From: DATJXG01 sp035500455
GTDB taxonomy: Bacteria; Acidobacteriota; Terriglobia; Terriglobales; Acidobacteriaceae
Reading direction: 5' to 3'
Assembly: GCA_035500455.1 (NCBI GenBank)
Contig: DATJXG010000388.1
Location: 1 to 27,563, forward strand
Length of the DNA: 27,563 nucleotides
The notes beneath the pieces were generated by a model. The model was not told the origin of the DNA. It saw only the letters and a program-made list of their open reading frames with translations, and searched no databases. Positions 1-6,636 of this stretch are shown here, in pieces. How positions within the stretch are numbered: position 1 is the first letter of the stretch; each line of letters opens with the position of its first letter. The position numbers were made by a program, and so were the translations under genes.

Positions 1-1560
1 GAAATTGGTCGAGCCGGTGATGTAGGCGTTGCTGCTGCTGTCCACCGCCACGCCGCCGCCGATGGCAACGCCGTCCACGGGATTGCCTCCGCCAAAGTAG
101 GTTGAGTAAAGCAGGCTCTGTACACCGCTGGTCGAGGGATCAATCTGGCTCAGAAAGAACTGGGTCGTGCCCAGAGAGGTGACCTGGAAGGCCCCGGTGG
201 TGGTGGGGAAATTGGTGGATTTGGTGGTGCCGGTCACGTAGATCCTGTTCTTCACATCCACGGCCACGCCGCTGGCTGTATCCGCTCCGTTGCCACCGAG
301 ATAGGTGGAGTAAAGCAGAGACGAACCGCTGGATTCGATTTCGGTGACGAACACATGATTGCCGGCGGCCAGCGTGGGCGTGGAAAAGTTATTGATTACG
401 GGGAAATCCGTAGAGTCGGTTGTTCCCGCGATGGCGATATTGAAGCCGGCATCAATGCCGATTCCGGCGCTGGTTTCAGTGCCGGTGCCGCCGAGATAAG
501 TGGTGAAAAGCAGTGCCGATCCTGAGGTGTTGAGCTTAGCGATGAAGACATCGCTAGGCCCCCCTAGCGGGCCTAGATCGCTCACAGGAGTTCCGCTGGC
601 CACGGGGAAATTCGCCGAGGTAGTGGTGCCGCTCACATAAACATTGAAGCCAAGGTCGACAGCGATGCTCGGCGAAGCCTCTGCGCCGCTTCCACCCAGA
701 TAAGTGGAGTAGGTGAGCACGGGGTCGATTACCAGTGCGCGGCTGCGATCGTAGGAGCCGAGTTCGAAGCCCGCGGTGTCCTTGCCCCGCAGGACAAATC
801 GTCCCGAGATGGGTTCTTTCTTCTCTCCTGATTCCTGATAAACGTTCGGGGCCTGGAATTTCACATCTCCGTCGCGGGTCTGCAGCACGAGTTCGCCGTT
901 TTCGCCGATGGCGAGGCCATCCACTCCCCGGAAGCGCAGAGCCACCTGTGATGGGTCCGCGCCCGGGGAGACCTCAAAGTCATACTCCAACTTTCCCTGC
1001 TTGCCGTAATAAACCAGATCAATTCCCGGATACACGCCGCGGTAACGGACGCGCGCGTATTGCGGAATGCCGCGATGCCATTTCGCCGGGCTGTTGCCGA
1101 TGAAATAGTTGCTCTTGCCGGGAAGCAGTTCGTTTCCTGCAATTGAGGCGGCACTGGCTCCGCTCAGCTGCATGCGCACGACCGAGCTTTGCGGTTGCGA
1201 TTCCTTACGAGATTCCCCATTCTGCAAGGTCAGAACGGCCTCATCAGCGGTTAGAAATAATCCGTAGCCACTCCCCCGCGCCAGAAACTTTACTCGGGGA
1301 TCGGTTTGTCCCTGGTTGGCTTCGAAGATCAAAGGAAGTTGGGCGAAGGCGGTGCGGATTTGCTGCGTATCGGGCGAGCCGTGGGAGGAGGCGAAAGGAG
1401 CGGCGATCGAAGCTGGCGCGGCCGGAGCCATGGCGGACTGGAGCCCGTGTGCGCCGGAGCCGTAGTGAATGGCCGCAGTGCCCGCCAGCAACAGCAGCGC
1501 GCATGCCGTCACAATCCGGCCACGCGACCTTGCACCCAACCCACAGCGGTTCAGAATCAC
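1..1560 (-). CDS. SBBP-repeat secreted beta-propeller protein (5' part, C-terminus outside window)
   Basis: The frame stays open for 520 codons and runs off the window edge. The GTG start at 1560 is chosen because GGAGG lies 5 bases upstream. The N-terminus has a basic stretch and a hydrophobic segment (about residues 16-30), consistent with a signal peptide. Around residue 80 the frame carries the EANQGQ motif that opens the conserved N-terminal domain of SBBP proteins. From about residue 280 there are repeated blocks of the form YSTYLGG...AVD....YVTGTT.S.NFP, the SBBP (beta-propeller) repeat; four or more are visible. Such proteins are typically exported; their substrate or partner is unknown. 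A possible promoter lies at 1688-1716. Family assignment is firm; function is not known. Confidence 0.9.
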   Translation of the reverse strand, partial: MILNRCGLGARSRGRIVTACALLLLAGTAAIHYGSGAHGLQSAMAPAAPASIAAPFASSHGSPDTQQIRTAFAQLPLIFEANQGQTDPRVKFLARGSGYGLFLTADEAVLTLQNGESRKESQPQSSVVRMQLSGASAASIAGNELLPGKSNYFIGNSPAKWHRGIPQYARVRYRGVYPGIDLVYYGKQGKLEYDFEVSPGADPSQVALRFRGVDGLAIGENGELVLQTRDGDVKFQAPNVYQESGEKKEPISGRFVLRGKDTAGFELGSYDRSRALVIDPVLTYSTYLGGSGAEASPSIAVDLGFNVYVSGTTTSANFPVASGTPVSDLGPLGGPSDVFIAKLNTSGSALLFTTYLGGTGTETSAGIGIDAGFNIAIAGTTDSTDFPVINNFSTPTLAAGNHVFVTEIESSGSSLLYSTYLGGNGADTASGVAVDVKNRIYVTGTTKSTNFPTTTGAFQVTSLGTTQFFLSQIDPSTSGVQSLLYSTYFGGGNPVDGVAIGGGVAVDSSSNAYITGSTNF

Positions 1561-1971
1561 AAGCTCCTCCGAAGACCTGGTTTCATGGAGAGACAACGAA
1601 GAAACGGCGCACCCACAGAAATCCGGTCCGCCGCCAGCGAAGCGGCACGCATGCGTGTCATTGAAATGCTGTAAAAATTAAATAACTACTTAAACATCTG
1701 ACGGATAGCCTGTCAAGGCGCGCCACCGCCGCGTCCTGTTCCGGTCAGATGCCGGGCATGATTCCATAAGATGCCGCCGGATGGGAGGAAAGTTAGCCGC
1801 GCCCGGCATCCTCGTGCGGGGGTTAACCGACTGTATTCCCCGCTGCACCTTTTTGGTTGCAAATTGCTGAAAAGTCAGTGAGGCTGTTCGGCACAGTTAA
1901 CACCCCTGTCCCTGGCCGGGCTCAAGCAGCGCCACTGCGTCCACCCTGAACGTCGAAGAGGAACCGACCCT
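1561..1971. other. 411-base divergent intergenic region
   Basis: This spacer separates the SBBP gene (minus) from the PilZ gene (plus). Besides the candidate minus-strand promoter it holds an AT-rich stretch at 1669-1698 and two GTTAAC-type words near 1821 and 1896 flanked by G-rich and C-rich arms. No convincing gene or RNA is seen; short open frames here lack ribosome sites and recognisable motifs. Confidence 0.5.
1688..1716 (-). promoter_or_regulatory. candidate sigma-70 promoter for the SBBP gene
   Basis: On the minus strand a perfect TTGACA (1716-1711) is followed 17 bases later by TTAAGT (1693-1688), a poor -10, next to an AT-rich patch (1669-1698). It would give a leader of about 120 bases. 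The -35 is convincing and the -10 is weak. Confidence 0.35.
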
Positions 1972-2328
1972 ATGCTGGAATCTTCGCAGGAGCGCCGCGC
2001 CATGCGCCGCTTTGACATGCGCCTGCCGGCGGCGGTGAAAGTCTCTGAACCGCAGGACGGCGATGAGTTCACCGAGACTCAGAATGTGAGCGCCCGAGGA
2101 GTTTTTTTCTATCTCGATCGGGAGATCCAGGAAGGGGCGCATCTGGAAGTGACGCTTACCTTTCCGCCGCATGTGACCCTTACCGACTCGGTGCGCGTGC
2201 GCTTCACCGCGCGCGTGATCCGGGTGGAGAAGCCGGCCCCCAGTGCGCGAATCGGGGTGGCGGCGGTGATCGAGGAGTACGAGTTCCTGCGCTCAGATTC
2301 GAATGACTATAGCAGCCTGGTGCAGTAG
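1972..2328 (+). CDS. single-domain PilZ protein (predicted c-di-GMP receptor)
   Basis: This 118-residue protein is essentially one PilZ domain. Both c-di-GMP-binding signatures are present: RxxxR at residues 13-17 (RFDMR) and [D/N]xSxxG at 38-43 (NVSARG). There is no signal peptide or membrane segment, so it should be cytoplasmic. GAGGAA lies about 8 bases before the ATG at 1972. PilZ proteins bind cyclic-di-GMP and transmit it to motility, secretion or polysaccharide machinery; the partner cannot be read from the sequence. It stands alone between the SBBP gene (divergent) and the ccm genes (convergent). A diguanylate cyclase and a double-PilZ protein lie further along the window. Confidence 0.88.
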   Translation: MLESSQERRAMRRFDMRLPAAVKVSEPQDGDEFTETQNVSARGVFFYLDREIQEGAHLEVTLTFPPHVTLTDSVRVRFTARVIRVEKPAPSARIGVAAVIEEYEFLRSDSNDYSSLVQ

Positions 2329-2340
2329 GGTAGCCTGGCC

Positions 2341-2420
2341 AATTTCTTTGCCACGGATTCACGCGGATCAAAACACAAAGAAAAGTTCCTCGGCGAAGAT
2401 TCGCTTGAATCCGCGGGGAA
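2341..2420. repeat. inverted repeat at the convergent PilZ/ccmD junction (probable bidirectional terminator)
   Basis: The left arm CCACGGATTCACGCGGATC (2351-2369) pairs with GATTCGCTTGAATCCGCGG (2398-2416), with three mismatches. The flanking AATTTC and GAAATT extend the symmetry outward. It lies between the stop codons of two genes that face each other. The arms resemble a dispersed intergenic word I have seen in environmental genomes, but I cannot count copies here. Confidence 0.65.
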
Positions 2421-2428
2421 ATTGAAGT

Positions 2429-2545
2429 TCACTTTCCCAGTTCGTCAATTTCCTTGCGCAGGCGGACGTAGCGGCGAACCAGGTAGCCGACGTAGGTCAG
2501 GTGAATGAGCCAGGTGGCGGCATAGGCGGTGTAGAGGTAGTTCAT
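2429..2545 (-). CDS. ccmD: CcmD-like small membrane protein
   Basis: This 38-residue frame starts with an ATG overlapping the ccmC stop codon (ATGA at 2542-2545), a sign of translational coupling. It has one hydrophobic segment (about residues 8-22) followed by a basic and acidic tail (RRYVRLRKEIDELGK), the layout of CcmD. In the known Ccm system CcmD is a small inner-membrane protein that helps release heme-loaded CcmE from the CcmABC exporter. Sequence conservation in such short proteins is low, so the call rests on size, topology and position after ccmC. It is the last gene of the cluster; no ccmE follows. Confidence 0.75.
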   Translation of the reverse strand: MNYLYTAYAATWLIHLTYVGYLVRRYVRLRKEIDELGK

Positions 2546-3228
2546 CGCGGACTCCGTTCCAGCAGAGCTTCCAGGGCCTGAGTTTCTTCCACTTCCCGCT
2601 GCAGGATTTCCAGCCGGTAGCGCGACCAGCACACCAATCCCGCAAAACAGAGAAACGCGGCCCAGTTGAGCAGCCACACATGCCACATGCGGGGATCGAT
2701 CGAGCCCCCGCCCCCGACCACCGGCTGGGGGTGCTGGGTGCGGAAGAACCAGATCGAGAAGTACACCAGCGGAACATCCAGCGCGCCGAAGATGGCTAGA
2801 GCGGCCGCCAATACCGGGGTTTGCCCGCTGCTGGAGAAGCGCCGCAGGAACAGATAGCTCACGTAGATGAGCCACAGGACGAGAGTCGAAGTGAGGCGAA
2901 TATCCCACGTCCACCAGATGCCCCACACCGGCCGCGCCCACAGCGGGCCGGTCACCAGCACGATGGTGCAGTAAACCACGCCTACCTCGGCGGTGACCAC
3001 GGCCACGGCGTCGGCGCGCATGTCCCGCCATATCAGGTACACGATTGAGGCGACAAAATTGATCAGGAACAGCAGAAACGCGGTCCACGCCGACGGCACG
3101 TGGTAGTAGATGATGCGGTAAACTTCACCCTGCATCTGGTCGGTGGGTGCCACCACCAGCGCCTCATACAGACCGTAACTCAACAGGCCGGCGGTGAGAA
3201 TCGCGAGAATAGGGAAAAACCGCTTCAT
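2542..3228 (-). CDS. ccmC: heme exporter / cytochrome c maturation protein CcmC
   Basis: This 228-residue polytopic membrane protein has about six hydrophobic segments. It carries the tryptophan-rich heme-handling motif WGIWWTWDIRLTS (residues 102-114). The two periplasmic histidines expected to ligate heme are present: H43 in YYHVPSAW and H165 in FRTQHPQP. CcmC presents heme to the chaperone CcmE at the outer face of the cytoplasmic membrane. Start and stop overlap the neighbours by ATGA sequences (ccmB at 3225-3228, ccmD at 2542-2545), so the three genes are surely cotranslated. Length and motifs match the CcmC branch, not the longer CcsA or CcmF proteins. Confidence 0.95.
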   Translation of the reverse strand: MKRFFPILAILTAGLLSYGLYEALVVAPTDQMQGEVYRIIYYHVPSAWTAFLLFLINFVASIVYLIWRDMRADAVAVVTAEVGVVYCTIVLVTGPLWARPVWGIWWTWDIRLTSTLVLWLIYVSYLFLRRFSSSGQTPVLAAALAIFGALDVPLVYFSIWFFRTQHPQPVVGGGGSIDPRMWHVWLLNWAAFLCFAGLVCWSRYRLEILQREVEETQALEALLERSPR

Positions 3229-3902
3229 TCCGCGTGCAGTACCGTTTCAAAAAGGAAGAGACAAGCGATAGTAAACACCACATCGTAGGCCACAAGCAAG
3301 GCGATCCAGAATTTAGCGGAGTAATCGCCGGTGAGGATGGCGCTGGTCGCCTCCACCATGCCGGTGAGCGCGGGGATGGAAATGGGGAACAGCAACAGCG
3401 GCAGCATGATCTCGCGGGCGCGAGTGCGCACCGACATGGCCGCAAAGAATGTTCCGTTGACCACCAGCGCCCAGGTGCCGAGCGCCGCCACGATCGGAAG
3501 CTGATAAGCCGGACCCACGGCGCGCAGGCTGTAGAAGACGATGAACAGCGGCGTCATCAGCCCTTCCAGAACGCCCACGAAGATGAAATTCCCCAGCGCC
3601 TTCGCCAGGAAAAGAGCGTTGGCGGGCGCGGGAGAGATGCGGTAGGCATCCAGCACCTGGTTTCGCAGTTCCCGCGCCCAGGTCTGGTTCAGCGCCACCA
3701 CCGCCGCGAACAGAAATGCCACCCACACCAGCCCGCCGGCGATGTGCCGCGATTCTTCCGCCGTGGGATTGAACACGAAGCTGAAGATCACCACCACCAG
3801 CAGGGAGAAGAACAGCATGGAGTTGATGGCGTCTTTCGAGCGCCACTCCAGGCGGAGATCTTTGGCGAGTGTGGCCCGTGTGATGGTGGAGAGTGTGATC
3901 AT
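3225..3902 (-). CDS. ccmB: heme exporter membrane subunit CcmB
   Basis: This 225-residue protein with about six membrane segments has the CcmB N-terminus (TLAKDLRLEWRSKDAINSML) and the conserved NQTWARE stretch after the second segment. In the Ccm system CcmB is the permease subunit paired with the ATPase CcmA. It overlaps ccmC by ATGA and lies downstream of ccmA, from which it is separated by a 166-base spacer filled with a long inverted repeat. No strong ribosome site precedes the ATG at 3902. Confidence 0.93.
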   Translation of the reverse strand: MITLSTITRATLAKDLRLEWRSKDAINSMLFFSLLVVVIFSFVFNPTAEESRHIAGGLVWVAFLFAAVVALNQTWARELRNQVLDAYRISPAPANALFLAKALGNFIFVGVLEGLMTPLFIVFYSLRAVGPAYQLPIVAALGTWALVVNGTFFAAMSVRTRAREIMLPLLLFPISIPALTGMVEATSAILTGDYSAKFWIALLVAYDVVFTIACLFLFETVLHAE

Positions 3903-3918
3903 TTTCGGGTTCGGTTTT

Positions 3919-4068
3919 TGGCAGTCAGCATTCAGCAGTCAACATTCAGGGGCTGAACGCTGAGCCTCCGGCACTTAGCATTCTCCCCCGGGGGGCGGCA
4001 TCAGCATAATTGACTGAATCTGAATGCTGAGTGCTGAATGCTACGTGCTGAAGGCCCAGTGCCAAATG
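3919..4068. repeat. 22-bp inverted repeat between ccmA and ccmB
   Basis: The arm at 3928-3949 and the arm at 4020-4041 are reverse complements at 20 of 22 positions. Each is built from GCATTCAGCA / TGCTGAATGC words. TTGGCA at 3919 and TGCCAA at 4060 extend the symmetry beyond a bulge. The loop contains a C5G6 block at 3985-3995. The transcript of the ccm operon would fold into a long stem here. Confidence 0.75.
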
Positions 4069-4746
4069 CTAGCTACCCAGCCCCGCCGTGCGGGTCTTGA
4101 TCAGGCCCGCTTCCATCCCTACAAACTCGTCGGCGATGCCCTCCAGCAGCGCCGCCTGATGCGTCACCACAAAAATAGTTTTGCCCTGGTCCCGCAGGCC
4201 GGCCAGCAGCGCCGCCATCTCCCGCGCCGAGCGCACATCCACATTGGAGAAAGGCTCATCCAGCAGCAGAATTTCCGGATCGTTGATCAGCGCCCGCGCC
4301 AGCGACATCCTCTGCCGCATGCCCTGGGAATATTGCCCCACGGGGCGGGTGAGAAGCGGATCGAGGCCCACGGCCGCGATCGCCCGCGAGCACGTCTTGT
4401 CGTCTTCGATCCCGTAGAGGCGGGCGAAATAGCGCAGGTTCTCCATGCCGCTCATTTCGTCGTAAAGCAACGAAGGATGGGCCATGTAACCCAGCCGCGC
4501 GCACACTTCGCGCGGGCCGGATTTGCCCAGGATCGCAACCGTGCCACGCGTGGGCTGCGTCAGCCCGGCAAGACTGCGGAGCAGGGTGGTCTTTCCCGCC
4601 CCGTTATCGCCCAGAATCGCGTACAGCCTGCGCGGCATAAACTCCGCCGTAACTCCCCGCAAAGCCGCGAAACGGCCGAACTGCTTGACCAGGCCACTGA
4701 CGCGGACGGCGGCCGGCTCAGCAATGGGACTGTTAGGCAAGGTCAT
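4069..4746 (-). CDS. ccmA: heme exporter ATP-binding subunit CcmA
   Basis: This is an ABC ATPase of 225 residues counted from the ATG at 4746. Walker A is GDNGAGKT (46-53), the ABC signature YSQGMRQR (139-146), Walker B ILLLDEP (159-165) and the switch histidine VVTH (196). The signature and its position first in a ccmABCD run identify CcmA, which energises release of heme-charged CcmE. A TTG at 4755 in the same frame is an alternative start; neither has a clear ribosome site. TACAAT at 4785-4780 on the minus strand could be the -10 of the operon promoter. The gene is the first of the cluster and diverges from the M16 pair. Confidence 0.92.
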   Translation of the reverse strand: MTLPNSPIAEPAAVRVSGLVKQFGRFAALRGVTAEFMPRRLYAILGDNGAGKTTLLRSLAGLTQPTRGTVAILGKSGPREVCARLGYMAHPSLLYDEMSGMENLRYFARLYGIEDDKTCSRAIAAVGLDPLLTRPVGQYSQGMRQRMSLARALINDPEILLLDEPFSNVDVRSAREMAALLAGLRDQGKTIFVVTHQAALLEGIADEFVGMEAGLIKTRTAGLGS

Positions 4747-4850
4747 CGTTGGCAAAACGCCATAAGGCAGGCCGCGTCAATTGTAACGGTTCCATTGCCG
4801 CGGGAAGTACCTGTCCATCCGCCGGTGCCCAAGTGTGAACCAACCCTTTC

Positions 4851-4900
4851 ACTCGGCGCCCTCGGCGGCACTTCTTCGCGCCTCGGCGATTCAGGCTTTT
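4851..4900. repeat. CTCGGCGGCA-type intergenic repeat, copy 1
   Basis: CTCGGCGGCACTTCTTCGCG followed by CCTCGGCGATTCAGG closely matches 8818-8853 and shares its core with both arms of the inverted pair at 16458-16529. It lies in a divergent spacer, so it is not simply a terminator. Confidence 0.6.
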
Positions 4901-5027
4901 TGACCGCGTGCAGCAAAGACAATTCGTGAGACAGGGGAATCCGTGCAGGGAAACTCTGATAACTTCCCGCACCGAAACCGCTGCACGCTGTTTTGTTGAG
5001 GCAGCATTCATCGGTACACGCAAACGT

Positions 5028-5056
5028 TTGACAATTCTCTTTCTGCCACGTAAGTT
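5028..5056 (+). promoter_or_regulatory. sigma-70 promoter for the M16 peptidase pair
   Basis: A perfect TTGACA at 5028-5033 is followed by exactly 17 bases and TAAGTT (5051-5056). Transcription would start near 5063, leaving about 38 bases before the GTG start. This also argues against the in-frame ATG at 5071, which has no ribosome site. Confidence 0.55.
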
Positions 5057-5100
5057 CAAATTTCCGCCCCATGTCTTTTCCAGCCGCCGCAGGAGGATCC

Positions 5101-6636
5101 GTGAGTTACCGCAACTTGTTTGAGCGCAAGTTTAAGCTGGCCGCCATCATCACAGGTCTTGCCGTTCTTTCCACTCTGGCCGCCGCCCAGGATGTAGCCT
5201 CCTTTGAGAAGCGCATCACCGTCAAGAAGCTCGGCAACGGACTCACCGTTCTGATATGCGAACGTCCTGAAGCGCCGGTATTTTCTTTCTTCACTCACGT
5301 GGATGCCGGCTCGGCGCAGGACCCCATGGGCGAGACCGGCCTGGCGCACATGTTCGAGCACATGGCGTTCAAGGGAACCGACACCATCGGCACCACCGAC
5401 TATCCCGCGGAAAAGGTAGCGCTGGCCAAGGTCGAAACCGCCTACGCCGCCTACATCTACGAACGCGACAAGCGCTTTGGACGCGACGAGGCCAAGCTCA
5501 AAGAACTGGAAAAGGCCTGGCAGGACGCGGTTGCCGAGGCCAACAAGTACGTTGTCCCCAATGAATTTCCCCAGATCGTCGAGAGCAACGGCGGCGAAGG
5601 CCTCAACGCCTTTACTAACGACGATGAAACCGCCTACCACTACTCGTTCCCCGAAAACCGGCTGGAGTTGTGGGCCTACCTGGAGTCGGAACGCTTTCTG
5701 CACCCCGTGATGCGCGAGTTTTACAAAGAACGCAACGTGGTGATCGAAGAGCGCCGCATGCGCACCGACAGCAATCCCATTGGCCGCCTGCTCGAGCAGT
5801 TCATCACCGAGGCATTTCAGGCCCATCCGTATCACCGCCCCACGGTGGGCTGGATGTCCGACCTCAATTCGTTCTCCGCTACCGACGCCCAGAAATTCTT
5901 CGACGAGTACTACGTCCCCTCCAACATGGTGGTGAGCGTGGTGGGCGACGTGAAGGCGTCGGAGGCCATGCCCATCATCGAGAAATATTTCGGGCGCATT
6001 CCCTCGCATGCCAAGCCGGAGGAAGCCACCACTACCGAGCCTCCACAGAACTCGGAGCGCAGAGTGGTGCTCTATGACCAGTCGCAACCCATCTATCTCG
6101 AGGGCTACCATCGCCCCGACTTTCGCAGCAAGGATGACGCGGTGTACGACGCTATCGCCGATCTGCTCTCCGACGGCCGCACCTCGCGGCTTTATCGCGC
6201 TCTGGTGCGCGACAAGCAGATCGCTTCCGATTCCGCCGGCTTTACCAACTTCCCCGGCGTGAAGTATCCACATTTGTTCGCGGTTTATGCGATTCCCCTG
6301 CCGGGGCACAAGCCTGAAGATATGGCGGATGCAATTCACGCCGAACTCGACCGCCTGAAAACCGAAGACGTCAGCGACGACGAACTGCGCATGATCAAGA
6401 CCCGCGCCAAAGCCAACCTGATTCGCGGTCTGGATGACAACGAAGGCCTGGCCCACGAGCTGGCCGAAATGCAGGCGCTCTACGGAGACTGGCGCGAGCT
6501 GTTCCGCAACGTGGACCGCATCGATGCCGTCAGCAAAGCCGACATCCGCCGCGTGGCGGCGCAGATCTTCGTGCCTACCAATCGCACGGTAGGAATGATC
6601 GAGAATGCGGGCGCTGCGAAAGGAGGCCAGCAATGA
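5101..6636 (+). CDS. M16 family zinc metallopeptidase, catalytic subunit
   Basis: This 511-residue protein starts at the GTG at 5101, four bases after AGGAGG. An ATG at 5071 is in frame but lacks a ribosome site. Residues 11-30 form a signal peptide ending near AAAQD. The inverted zinc-binding motif HxxEH is intact (HMFEH, residues 83-87). The expected downstream glutamate region (NVVIEERRMR) is present, and so is the second M16 domain with an SDGRTSRLYRALV stretch. Family members cleave peptides outside the cytoplasm, in the periplasm or on the envelope. The gene overlaps the next one by ATGA (6633-6636). That neighbour lacks the zinc site, the usual arrangement for heterodimeric M16B enzymes related to mitochondrial processing peptidase. 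The natural substrate is not evident. Confidence 0.93.
   Translation: MSYRNLFERKFKLAAIITGLAVLSTLAAAQDVASFEKRITVKKLGNGLTVLICERPEAPVFSFFTHVDAGSAQDPMGETGLAHMFEHMAFKGTDTIGTTDYPAEKVALAKVETAYAAYIYERDKRFGRDEAKLKELEKAWQDAVAEANKYVVPNEFPQIVESNGGEGLNAFTNDDETAYHYSFPENRLELWAYLESERFLHPVMREFYKERNVVIEERRMRTDSNPIGRLLEQFITEAFQAHPYHRPTVGWMSDLNSFSATDAQKFFDEYYVPSNMVVSVVGDVKASEAMPIIEKYFGRIPSHAKPEEATTTEPPQNSERRVVLYDQSQPIYLEGYHRPDFRSKDDAVYDAIADLLSDGRTSRLYRALVRDKQIASDSAGFTNFPGVKYPHLFAVYAIPLPGHKPEDMADAIHAELDRLKTEDVSDDELRMIKTRAKANLIRGLDDNEGLAHELAEMQALYGDWRELFRNVDRIDAVSKADIRRVAAQIFVPTNRTVGMIENAGAAKGGQQ

Larger units (their letters stand above)
4756..5100. other. divergent intergenic region with promoters and one dispersed repeat copy
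   Basis: The region separates ccmA (minus) from the M16 peptidase gene (plus). It holds a possible ccmA -10 (TACAAT, 4785-4780), a copy of the CTCGGCGGCA-type repeat (4851-4900), the plus-strand promoter at 5028-5056 and an AGGAGG ribosome site at 5091-5096. No other gene is supported. Confidence 0.6.

Noticed and set aside
735..1681. Plus-strand open frames over the SBBP gene
   Set aside because: They are antisense shadows with Arg/Pro-rich composition; the minus-strand frame has clear SBBP motifs.
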